Shown: piece by piece, positions 32,431 to 43,144 of the stretch | Position numbering within the stretch: the first letter of the stretch is position 1 | How the letters are laid out: the number at the start of each line of letters is the position of its first letter | Origin: Bursaphelenchus xylophilus | Taxonomy: Eukaryota > Nematoda > Chromadorea > Rhabditida > Aphelenchoididae | DNA length: 64,000 bases | Assembly (NCBI GenBank): GCA_904066235.2 | Contig: CAJFCV020000004.1 | Coordinates: forward strand, 8,432,001 to 8,496,000 | Direction: 5' to 3' | The notes under the pieces: generated by a model | Told to the model about the DNA's origin: nothing | Database searches by the model: none | What the model saw: only the letters and a program-made list of their open reading frames with translations | Position numbers and translations under genes: made by a program

Positions 32431-32686
32431 AGAAGTCGAATATTTGATCTCCCAAAAAGTTTGATCCGTCGAAACAAAACATCTGGTCGATTAGAGCCAC
32501 TTTGTCGTTAATCTTGAACCACAATACACGCCTTCTTTTTTGTCATTGACCCATGACTTTGAGCGATCAGAGGGTTGGCCTTTCCCCCCACGACCTTCAA
32601 GGTCCTTTCGCTGTTGTCCCGAAGGCCTTTGTTTATTTTTACCGTGGCCTGGTTCTTGTCCATTCGGGTCTTTACCGATTATTTTC

Positions 32687-35600
32687 ATGCGACCGGCTTG
32701 TGTTTTGTTCTTCTCGGTTATTTTGGTAAGTATCTTGTGATAATGCGATTATTCTGCTGTAATCAATACCTAATCTTATTAATCATGTTGTTTAATCATG
32801 TTTAGTTAGCTGCAAATGGAAAGATCAATGATGGCAAGAAGGAATTTTGTACTGGATGTCAAAAAGTTTTGGATAACTCCTTTGTCAATTACCAATCGAT
32901 GACCAGTAGAAGAGTTTTGAGGCATAAACTGAAGCATTTGTGCAAACGATACTTCGAGGTGGGCCTTTACACATTCCCGTCGTTTTTCTTATGCTTTACA
33001 AAGAAAGTAGTCAAATTTTTATTTATTTTGATCACACTTGAGGAAATTCAAATCAAGATTTAAGAAGGGTGCGTTATATTATTCCAAAAAGTTTCAAACT
33101 TACTTCATTTTTAGCCTACATGAAATTTTTGTTTTTTTTTAATCTAGGCAAAAAAAAAATAATTTTTTTTTGGCATAGGTGGTTTTTTTTCATGTGGGCA
33201 AAAAAAAAATAATTTTTTTTGGCATAGGTGGTTTTTTTTCATGTGGGCGAAATTTTTTTTTTTTTTTTTGCATAGGTGGTTTTTTTTTCATACGTCAGTC
33301 TGTCGGGAAAGCAACGGCGGATCGTCGCGCCTCGGAATCGCCCATCATCACTTTGCGACGGCGAAGTTTGTGATCTCAGAAATTGGAAAGATGAAGAAAT
33401 GGAAGTAGGCTAAAACCGAGATTTTGGCCTAGTTCATGCAGTCGGTGAAGATGTAGGCCAAACCGAGATTTTGGGTTTTGGCCTAGTTGATTAAATCGAA
33501 GTTGATTAAATCGAACTAGGCCAAAACCATGATTTTCGCCTACTTCCTACCCGCTTGGATGAACTAAGCCAAATCCACGTTTCCGCCCAGATCATAGAAA
33601 ATCCTAAAACAGGTGGAGTTATATATCCAAAAATTCGCAAAATTTTTCTGATTCAGAATATGTAAAAATTTGTTGCCTAATTTAGGTTTGAAAGGGTGAA
33701 AAATTCCTCAAACCTTTTCTCGCAACACCATGAAAATCCCTTTTTGACCAAGTTTTTACCAATAAGAAAATAAAAATTCAATGGATAAATGTGTCTTGCC
33801 CACAGCAATTTCGCGTCACGGCACGAAAATAATTTTTTGGCATTCTGTTCAAGAGGCGTCCTTTTACCAAATCAAATGCTTGAAAAAACATTGCGAAATC
33901 AACAACTTGTTTACCAATAGGACGCCTCTTGAACAGAATGCCAAATAATTATTTTCGTGCCGTGACGCGAAATTGCTGTGGGCAAGACACATTTATCCAT
34001 TGAATTTTTATTTTCTTATTGCACAGGGAACTCGGATTTACTTATATGTACGCCTTTTTTACTTATATGAAATTGAAGTTTATATAAGTAAATAAACGTA
34101 CATATAAGTAAATAATCGTACATATAAGTAATTCTGAAATTACTTATATGTAAACTTTATTTTCGGCGCGCTCCGAATTTACTTATATTTACAAATAAGG
34201 ATATTTTACTTATATTTACCAATAAGGATATTTTACTTATTTGTAACCCAGAATTACGCACAGTGCAGATTATATTATAAACGTTTATTTCGATTCTCAA
34301 AAGCGACAAATACAAGTCGGTAACGCATCTTGTGTGCTCCGGATAGGTTTCTCAGCTGTTGTTGTCCTCATGAGGCATCAATTGCTTATTTTCGGGATCT
34401 TCTATGGCGATTTCTGCGTCTGGATTCACTGAAAATAGCAAAAATAAAGAAGATAAGGTCGTTTGACGATATTTACTATAAGCCCTTCTCAATTGTTTGT
34501 GCTTCTGCACCCCGAAAAAATTAGTTTTAGGTTCACCAAGTTTGCCAATGAAATTTCGAGACACCAAGTTTGTCATGTTGCACTAGGTCCAGGTGAATAT
34601 TCTCAACATACCTGAATCAACCGAGTGCCATTTTTCCGGGATCGTGTGTACATTGTCCATTTACTACCCTCCACGGCCAATTTTTCGATAATCTGAAACC
34701 TAGAGGCTTCACCTGGACCTAGTACAACATAGCAAAACTATGTCTGGAAAAATCTTTGGTTTTATGAAATGTGAAAACATTTAAAAAACACCTACCATTT
34801 GAGCACACAGTTGTTCATCCAAATTCTTTCCTCATAGTGCTTGTTCATAGATTTTTGCGAACTGCGTGAAGTTTGACGTTGACATGCTCCATGCTCGGGA
34901 ATGTTCTCGCGTTCGCAACTTTTGATCCGAGCACTCTGTTACTCTGTAAAAGAAAAAAAACTGACTACAAACAACTTACTTTATTCGATCCAAGGTTGAG
35001 ATACGTTCTTTGACGCTCCAAAAACTTAGAATTTTTCCAAGTCCGGCCAACGCGTGCAGAAACCAAAAAGCGTCTTTGACGCTCAAAAGTTTTCTTTTCG
35101 AGGCTCATAAATGTACATATAAAGCGGGAGATAAAAGATTCTCTGAAAAATTTTTGAAATTTTTCTGTTTTTACTTTTTTTTTAAAAAAAAAGTAAATTT
35201 TGAAAAATTTCCGGAAATTTTCGATTTCGGAGAGTCAAAAAACATTCTTACTCCGAACGACAAATTTTTGGAAAGTTGGATCAAAAATGGCTCGCCAAAA
35301 GGTCGATCCGCAAAGTTGAAACAAAAATGGCTCGCCCATTTTGGCTGGTGAGTAGGATGCCGTTTTTACTCACCCGCACGCCAATTTATTTTCTTCAAAA
35401 CTATTTTTGCGAGCTGCGCCCGGGAATTCCAGATGTGTCAAATTTCTCTCTCCCGGAAGAAACGTTTTGATTTTTTTGAAGTTGTGAACCTATTTTCTCC
35501 ACGAAGATGGGCTGAAAAGTGATCAAGTAAGTTAGCATTAGCAAGAGGAGATGTACCTTTTTCATTTGACACCAAAAATTTTCCTTTTATTTCAGAGAAA

Positions 35601-38600
35601 GGTACAAATTTTTTCCAATTCGTAAAGCTTCATGACCATGGATAATGTAAGTGCGCTTATCGCGTTTTTTGTTCCGTTATTGGAGTTAACAGTTCTAGGC
35701 TGGCGAGTTCTAGAGGACACCTCACTTTAGTTTTGTTATATACTCTATCTATCAAACGCCACCAATTTCGATTTCTAGGTGTCATGTACAATATCGAAAT
35801 CCGCTCAGATCTGCCGGATTTTTGCCACGAATGCGTTCTAAACTGAGGTAATAACGTAATAAGGCTCAAATAACGTTGTTACAATAACTTGAAGATAGTT
35901 TGCATAGGTTTTACTTTAGTATAACATACTTTTGGAAAGTTAGTATAGTATTTGAAACTTTTACGTCGTTATTCCTCAAAATTTATGGGGTTTCATACAT
36001 GGAGAATATACATGAGAGTGGGGTCTCCTCTAAACGTTTCCCGACTTAGAATCTTGACGTCGTAGCAAAAAAGGAGATAATCTCACTTACATTATCCATG
36101 GTCATGAAGCTTTACGAATTGGAAAAATTTTGTACCTTTCTCTGAAATAAAATGGAAATTTTTGATGTCAAATGAAAAACGTACATCTCCTCTCGCCAAT
36201 GCTAACTTACTTGATCACTTTCCAGCCCATCTTCGTGGAGAACATAGCTTCACAACGTCGCACAAACGTAAAAATAATTTTTTCGGAAGAGAAAAACTTG
36301 ACACATCAGGGAAAGACTTGGCATCAACCTTGCAACCTGCAGTGCGGGGCCAAAAAGAGGAATAAAGTAAAAACAAGCTCTGACTTTCGGCGACTCCGAG
36401 CGGGGAGTAAGATCCGTTCCTACTCCCGACCTTGAAGTCGGAAAGCCAGAAACAAAATTGACTTTCTTTTGCATTTTCCTTGAAGTAAACTGAAAATTTA
36501 CTTTTTTTTAAAAAAAAAAGTAAAAACAGAAAAATTTCAAAAATTTTTCAGAAAATCTTTTATCTCCCGCTTTATATAAAAGAGCGAAGGAATAAGAATT
36601 TTTTCTCGAGCTCGAGAATGGTTGCTGGATTCGCTACCAATTTCAAAAAGTAGCGAAATGATCGATTTGCGACGTGGTCTCGGTAGCGAATCCTTCTTTT
36701 CGCGACCTCCGAAAAAAGTCGGTCGCGAATCGGCGTTTTCGCTACCTCCGCGAGAGAGGAGGTAGCAAAACGGCGTTTTTGCGACGGCGCGGAATTGGGA
36801 GGTAGCAAATCCGCGGATTTGCGACGTCCCAAATACATATAAACTCCGCCCCCTGAGTTTTGCAGCCAACCACCGCGTTTTGGCCTTTTTTGACAAAAAA
36901 ATACCATTTATGGTGAAAAATTTTGCTTGTAAATCGTACATTTACGAAATTATGAAAGAAAAAGTCTTCTTCGTTAAAATATTTATTAATAAAAGACGTA
37001 CATTTTCGTATAAATATGCGTTTTTTACAACATTGTCCAAGCATTGCCAGAGAGTCGATGGATGGAACTGAAGAACATGTTTTGCCAGATATGGCCGAAG
37101 TCGAGGGATGGATCATGGCCGCCAAATTACCTTCCTGGAAATCAAAAGCAATGTAAAATTTCCTTATCATTTTCAGAAAAAAACACCTTCATTTACCTCA
37201 TATTGCATGTGTCTAATCCAAGCATCGAAATGGGCATAGCTTTGAGCAAAAATATGGCCGACGGGAGTGAAATCGGAATTCCAGGTAATAATTTGTTACC
37301 TAAAAACAGAATAAGAATACTTAAATCCAATCTTACCTCCTTTAGCAACTACCACTTGGCCATTCCCTTGTTCGATTTCATTATTTCTGCCGCCTGTGTA
37401 CGATTTATAAGGCTCTTGCCTAGAAAAAAATTGGAAATCTCGTCTAAAATCAAAAAATAATAAAAAAAAAACAACTTACCATGGAGTCAAAAAGCCTTTT
37501 TTGCCCGCCAATTTCGTCCCCGATGTTTATGGCGATCACCTTGAGCCGGTTTGTCTTCTAATTCAGCTTCTCTGCATCTATTTGGCCAATTTCAACAAAA
37601 GGAAACATAAGAAAACAGGAAAAAAAGAATTTATGAAGTTGCGAATGTTTTCGCGGCCCGTGAAAACGAAATGCCACGCAGTCCGAGAACGGATTTTAGG
37701 TCCAATAACAAGGATGTCCTCGGCGTTATCAATCAAATCAACCGTTTTTTAGCCATGGTAAGCTGTTTTGTTATTATTTTTTGACTTTAGACGAGATTTC
37801 CAATTTTTTTTATATTATTCATGGCAAGAGTCTTACAAACCGTTTTCAGGAGGCAGAAACAACGAAATCGGACAAGGGAAAAGCCGTGTGGTAGTTGTTA
37901 AAGGAGGTAAGATTTGATTTAAGTATTATTATTCTGTTTTTAGGTAATAAATTGTTGCCTGGAACTCGGTTTCACTCCAGTCGGCCGTATTTTTGCTCAA
38001 CATTATGTCCGTTTCGATGCTTGGATTAGACACATGAACTATGAGGTAACAGAAGGCTTTTTTTCTAATCAGAAGGAAATTTATATTGATTTCGATTTCC
38101 AGAAAGATCTGTAAGCGGCCATGTTCTTCAACCCCATCCATCGACTATCCGGCCGTATTTAGACAATATTGTGGAAAACCCGCATATTTTACATGAAAAC
38201 GTACGTCTTTTATTAATAAATAATATAACGATGAAGAGGGACGTTTTTATTATTCATAATTTCGTAAATGTACGATTTATCAGCCAAGTTTTTCACCCTA
38301 AACGGTGTTTTTCCGTCAAAAAAGCCAAAACGTGATGGCTGAAAAATTGAGGGGGCGGGACTTGTTTTGGGACGTCGCAAATCCATGGATTTGCTACCTG
38401 CCAATTTTGCGCCGTCGCAAAAGGGCCGATTTGCTACCTCCCAATTTTGCGCCGTCGCAAAATGGCCGATTTGCTTCCGACGTCTTTTTTGGAGGTTGCA
38501 AATTGAGGTTTCCGCTACTTTTTGAAATTGGTAGCGAATCCAGCAAACATTATCGAGCTCGAGAAAAAATTCTTATTCCTTCGCTCTTATAAGTAAAAAT

Positions 38601-40297
38601 AAACGAGCTCCGCCGTTTTTTACATATAAGTACCGCTATTTGTAAATATAAGTAAATAAACGTAAATATAAGTAAAAATAAATAAGCCCCGCCTTTTTTA
38701 ACTTATATGTAAGTTATTGGTAAATATAAGTAAAAAATTTTACTTATAAGTAAATCCGAGTCCCCTGTGTGGTAAAAACTTGGTCAAAAAGGGATTTTCA
38801 TGGTGTTGCGAGAAAAGCTTTGAGGAATTTTTCACCCTTACAAACCAAGATTAGGCAGCTAATTTTTACATATTCTGAATCAGAAAAATTTTGCGAATTT
38901 TTTGATATATAACTCCACCTGTTTTACGATTTTCTATGATCTGGGCGGAAACGTGGATTTGGCTTAGTTCATCCAAGCGGGCAGGAAGTAGGCGAAAATC
39001 ATGGTTTTGGCCTAGTTCGATTTAATCAACTTCGATTTAATCAACTAGGCCAAAACCCAAAATCTCGGTTTGGCCTACATCTTCACCGACTGCATGAACT
39101 AGGCCAAAATCATGGTTTTGGCCTAGTTCGATTCAATCAACTTCGATTTAATCAACTAGGCGAAAACCCAAAATCTCGGCTTTGGCCTACATCTTCACCG
39201 ACTGCATGAACTAGGCCAAAATCTCGGTTTTAGCCTACTTCCATTTCCTCATCTTTCCAATTTCTGAGATCACAAACTTCGCCGTCGCAAAGCGATGATG
39301 GGCGATTCCGAGGCGCGACGATCCGCCGTTATTTTCCCGACAGACTGATATGCCAAAAAAAAAAAAAAAAAAATCGCCCACATGAAAAGAAGCCACCTAT
39401 GCCAAAAAAAAAATTTTTTTTTTCGCCCACATGAAAAAAAACCACCTATGCCAAAAAAAAAATAATTTTTTTTTGGCCCACATGAAATTTTTTCACCTAG
39501 GCAGACCAGATTTTGAAGTAGGCCACAAAATTTCATGTAGGCTAAAAATGAAGTAAGTTTGAAACTTTTTGGAATAATATAACGCACCCTTCTTATTTCC
39601 TGTTTGTTCAAAACCTTCGAGATTTTTAAGCCAACGAATTTCGTTATGTTTGGTACAAAAAAATTACAAAAAAATTTACGAAAATACGGCCAAAACAAAT
39701 CCATAAAACCAACTTGTATTTTTTCACAGCTCCCCGTTTGTGATGACTATATACGTAGTTACCGGATTGTAATACCATAAAACCGGCACAAAGTGAAAAC
39801 CGATTATGTTAGTGTCACTTCAACCTTCTTCCTACAGTGAGGGACCTGATCCAGTGGCAAAAAACGTACCATTTTGCATCCAGGAGGTATCAAAAATGTG
39901 GTAAAATGCTTCCCTGTTCAAGTGAAAAAACTTCGTTTTGAAGTTTCCTTTCCCTCACAAAAAGAGTGGGCCCGCTTTTGAAACCGGGTTTTTTTTTCAC
40001 TTGGAGAGGGAGGCATTTTGCCACATTTTTGATACTTCCCGGATGCAAAATGGTACGTTTTTTTGCCACTGGATCAGGTCCCTCACTGTATGAGAATTTA
40101 CTTGAGTCACATTCTTCAAATTGTAATTTCAGTATCGTCGCCGCTGTTTATCCATTCTGCCGCCCAATTTCCACGTAATCGCCGATCACATGGATTCAGC
40201 GATATCACTGGGGATTTACAAGCCGCTGGATACATGTACAAATCTAAAAGAATGCAGTCATGGGGCAAAACAAATCACAATCCCGAAATACTTTTAA
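32687..40297 (+). CDS. Secreted saposin-like (SapB-domain) protein with a 7.2-kb transposon-filled intron
   Basis: Small secreted protein of the saposin/NK-lysin fold, a lipid-binding or membrane-perturbing family; in nematodes several members (spp) are gut antimicrobial effectors. Exons 32687-32725, 32806-32958 and 40133-40297 join in phase 0 to 118 aa. The first exon encodes a signal peptide (MRPACVLFFSVIL). The mature part carries six cysteines in SapB spacing: FCTGC (C1, C2), HLCKRYF (C3), RRRCLSI (C4), DTCTNLKEC (C5, C6), with the expected short C3-C4 gap spanning the exon 2/3 junction. Intron 2 (32959-40132) contains foldback copy 2 with its nested element and a MITE. The six-Cys pattern is complete only when exon 3 is joined across 7.2 kb, which supports the model. 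Specific function is not inferable. Confidence 0.8.
35110..36585. repeat. Palindrome B inside the nested element
   Basis: The left arm runs from about 35115 (AAAGCGGGAGATAAAAGATT) to 35655; the right arm runs from about 36088 to 36580 and is its inverse. The loop is about 35656-36087. Near the loop each arm carries CCATGGATAATGTAAGT pointing inward, as in palindrome A. The arms also share AAGCTTCATGACC and a pyrimidine/TTTCAG-like block. Confidence 0.75.
36578..38590. repeat. Palindrome C inside the nested element
   Basis: The left arm starts GAGCGAAGGAATAAGAATTT with GCTCGAG and GGTAGC-rich blocks (TTTGCTACC/GGTAGCAAA) and the right arm ends with its inverse. The centre lies between 37490 and 37755. 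At the loop borders each arm has CCATGGTAAG, facing outward here. Arms are diverged, with small indels. No recognisable protein is present. Confidence 0.7.
39835..40088. mobile_element. CAGTG-type MITE, copy 2 (most complete)
   Basis: Ends CAGTGAGGGACCTGATCCAG and its inverse, with TA on both sides (39833-39834 and 40089-40090); 254 bp. It is located in the large saposin-like gene intron, 44 nt before the exon 3 start, so the final acceptor (TAATTTCAG) lies just beyond the element. It defines the family's ends and TA target. Confidence 0.88.
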
Positions 40298-40340
40298 TTT
40301 ATTCCGAGTATTCGCTTTACGGGTCACAAGAATATAATTC

Positions 40341-42271
40341 TCAGCATTTCTTCCCAATCTTCGCCAATCTCTTGTCGATTTCGCTCTTGGTGTGGAGAGG
40401 GGGCGGTTGACGGTTCTCCTTGGCTGGAGGCTCGGAAAAGAGCTGAAAATAAAGTCTATCTTTGAGTTACAGTCCCCTTACCATCTCTCGGCGACTTCTG
40501 ACTTCGTTCAAAAGACCTTCTTCGGCCAGGCCGGCATCAACCAGTGGATCCTCATCAACCTGACAATAGAATTTATGCAATGAAGAAGGTAAGAAAACGT
40601 ATGTTACCAGCAAAAAATTAATTATAATACTAACTTACATCCTCGAAAATACTAAAGTCCTCAGAGTCACTGCTGGTATCCTCAGTACATCCGCCGGTAA
40701 ATTCGACAGTTCTGATGGGAACCGGCGTCTGTTTTGTGGTGATCCGCACCTTCAATGCCAATTTATTCCTATTCTGTTTGCTGAGAATTGAGGAAAATGC
40801 ATCTTCAATTAGCTAAAATACAAAATAAATCATTGGAAATAATTTTAAAAATAATGTCGAATTCTCAGCCCACCCCACAAAGAAGTTCGGCGCTGTCATC
40901 CATGTTCTCCACCTTGAACTTCTTGGAATTTTTTTCTTTTCTTCTTCTGCGATTGATTACCCTGAGAGCAGTTTCTCCAATCTCCTCGACTCTTGGCTTC
41001 CTCTTCTCCAAAATGTTGACCACTTTCGCCGTAGTTCCAACATCTCGGTGATCTTGTTGAGTCTGAAAATAAAGGGTCAATTACAATCTATGTATATCAT
41101 CCTAGACTTTGATTTCTGCCCAAAAATTTAGAAAAAAGTCAAATCTTCGACCTCATTCGGCTTTAAATCTTCACATGTTTGCCTAACGTGGGCTAAAAAT
41201 TTTGCAATCTTGCCTGTTTTACAACAAAATCGAACAAAACAGATTCCGCCAGAATCTAAATCTTTCTCAAGACCCTACACTACCGTAATCCAGCATTTTT
41301 GTTTATCGATTACCGTAATTTCTGCTGCAGTTTGATCCCTGAAAATGGCACAAAGGAGCGCTTTCCTTCAGCCGGAGATATTGCCATTTCGAAAACGCTA
41401 AGCCAATTAGAGCCGGCGGATTAATTAGTCACCCGTTTTTAGAGCCGGTCAAGTCTGGTTGTACTTTAGAAAGCGGGCTTTATTTAACCCCGGATTAGTC
41501 TAGACCTCACGTAGGGTATAGATAGAGTCAGCAGCCGTAATTCATCATGTTTTTTGGTCCTTTAAAGATCACCGCAAGTGCGACAGTCAAACAATAACGA
41601 CTACAAAAGTATAACCAGAAGGAAAATTAAGGGGATTACTGTAATCTGAACGTAAAATAGATCCCGCAGACCGTTTCCGGCAAATTCCTAGCTAATTACT
41701 TCCAGGGATAATCAAAATGGGCACCGATTACATTCTTGCAGTATATCTTACAGAATTTTTGTAGTTTTTCATTATTATGAAGAGATCTTTAGATTTGTGG
41801 GCGCTAAAGGAAGCTAGAGAAAGCTCAAAGATAGGGTTTGGCGATAACTGGAAATTACACCAACTCAATTTTTCTGGGGAAATACACTTCGATTTTGGTG
41901 AAACTTGGCAAAATTTGGGGTGAAATCTGGTTGGAAACACTTTTACAAAGGTCTTACAGTCAAAATACTATATAAAATTCGCAGATTTTTTTCACGAAAA
42001 ATTGCGAAAATTACCAAAAGTTCGGCCGAAAAATTTTAAGCCAATTTTCGAGTATTTTTCTAGTAGATAATCTCTACAGTATCTCAGCACCTTCCACAGC
42101 TCCAACACAAACCTTAACGGCGTTTGCGATCTTTTCCTCGGTCAGTCGATTCCGCGCCACCGACCCGTAGGAGATGGTCCCCGAGCTCATGGAGAAGGTC
42201 TCCAGCACATCGCAATCATAGTAGTGGACATCATTCTTATCGGTGAGGGTAATTCGAGGCATTTCGGTCAT
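40341..42271 (-). CDS. Unrecognised 233-aa protein with basic and acidic segments
   Basis: Exons (minus) 42271-42113, 41062-40874, 40812-40639, 40559-40482 and 40442-40341 all join in phase 0 to 233 aa. The order is: an N-terminal polar region (MTEMPRITLTDKNDVHYYD); a charged, likely helical region (ERKRKPR-like: VVNILEKRKPRVEEIGETAL); a basic cluster (INRRRRKEKNSKKFK, a candidate nuclear localisation signal); a hydrophobic-patterned helix (LIEDAFSSILSKQ); an acidic Ser-rich stretch (CTEDTSSDSEDFSIFED); and a Lys-rich C-terminus (SEIDKRLAKIGKKC). No known domain is recognised. The ATG lies 13 nt after a CGTATCAG acceptor, compatible with trans-splicing or with an unseen 5' exon. Intron 1 is 1.05 kb. 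Perfect phase and consensus sites at all four junctions support a real gene. Confidence 0.7.
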
Positions 42272-43144
42272 CTCCGGCCGGTGTCTGATACGAGAAGTTT
42301 CAGAAATGATGTTTTGAACGCGAACTTTCAAAAATAAAAAAAAATTTTGAAAAATATTTTTAAAATGTTTATTTTTGTACAAAATATTTGTAAAAAATAC
42401 AACAATTGAAAATAGACCTAACTCAGGTATTTGGGGGAGACAATTTACACAAAAAACAAAGACTAATTTGCGGAACTTTTGCAGTTTCACGTGCAACTGA
42501 TGTTCCGCAACAAAGACATGGTCACTAGGCTTGCTTCTAGGCTTAATTACGGTCTGTATATTATACATTTATTGTTGAAATAATTGCCAAAAATTCTAGG
42601 GATATGTTAGGGTGCGAAGACGACGATCCTTGCAACACTCGCTGCAACGACCGCCGCAAGAAGAACAGTGCTCACCGGCAACTAAACAGAGAAAAACACT
42701 GGCGATAATATTACAATTACAGGGTTAATTACAATTAGGAAGCACTGGTATTAGTAGTGGGAACAAAAGACTCTAAATTAAATACTATTGGAGGGAGAGG
42801 GGCGCTTTGGTGAAATCTGCATAAAACTGGACTTGAAAGACTGTTTGAAATCAGGAATTAGCATCATTGAGGGGTGCGAACTAACATCGTATGTATATAT
42901 TGTAGAAGACACTAGTTATTTAGAACGAAAATGACAAAAGAATGTCATCAAGGCGGCAAGGAAGTTCACAGATGACAAAAATCCATACAAATGATACACA
43001 ATGCCACCATGATGACAAAATGTGGCATATACGACATAAATATCATCGAGATGACAAATAATGTCATACATGAAAAAATGTCACACTTCTGACAAAAAAT
43101 GTCATCGAAAAGAAGGCTGCCAAAATACAGGATTAACAATCTTT
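42272..43144. other. Spacer between the nuclear receptor and the 233-aa protein gene
   Basis: 873 nt with no supported gene. The minus frame continuing to 42568 upstream of the 233-aa protein is AT-rich and not convincing. The right part holds the TGACA/TGTCA cluster listed below. Confidence 0.5.
42930..43107. repeat. Cluster of TGACAAAAAATGTCA-like imperfect palindromes
   Basis: At least five short units of the form (GA)TGACA-A/T-rich-TGTCA(TC) occur within 180 nt (for example near 42932, 42972, 43012, 43051 and 43090). The stretch begins 40 nt downstream of the nuclear receptor stop codon. It is either a decayed minisatellite or a 3'-UTR/regulatory array. Confidence 0.65.

Larger units (their letters stand above)
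34022..38769. mobile_element. Nested 4.75-kb element with CACAGGGGACTCGGATTTAC ends
   Basis: Inverted ends CACAGGG(A/G)ACTCGGATTTAC interrupt a position that is continuous in foldback copy 1 (TTATTGGTAAAAAC). This implies a 2-bp TG duplication if the alignment is exact. Subterminal regions (34040-34260 and 38590-38765) hold many copies of TTACTTATATGTA-like motifs in both orientations, typical of transposase-binding subterminal repeats. The interior contains two further palindromes (35110-36585 and 36578-38590) and a stretch at 34260-35100 with no recognisable gene. No transposase is recognised, so it is probably non-autonomous or of an unfamiliar type. Confidence 0.75.
33063..39593. mobile_element. 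Foldback element family B, copy 2 (interrupted by a 4.75-kb element)
   Basis: Same terminal repeat (AGAAGGGTGCGTTATATTAT) and TA flanks as copy 1. Without the insertion at 34022-38769 it is about 1.78 kb. Left-arm (CATACGTCAGTCTGTCGG) and right-arm (CAGACTGATATGCC; GGCAGACCAGATTTTGAAG) markers have the same orientation as in copy 1. The central loop, 33858-33923, is 66 nt as in copy 1 but is its reverse complement. The right arm has an extra local duplication of the GGCCTAGTTCGATT unit near 39095-39200. Confidence 0.88.

Noticed and set aside
36537..37170. Frames of 111-142 codons inside palindrome C
   Set aside because: Inverse copies in the other arm are broken at different places and no motif is seen; treated as decayed repeat.
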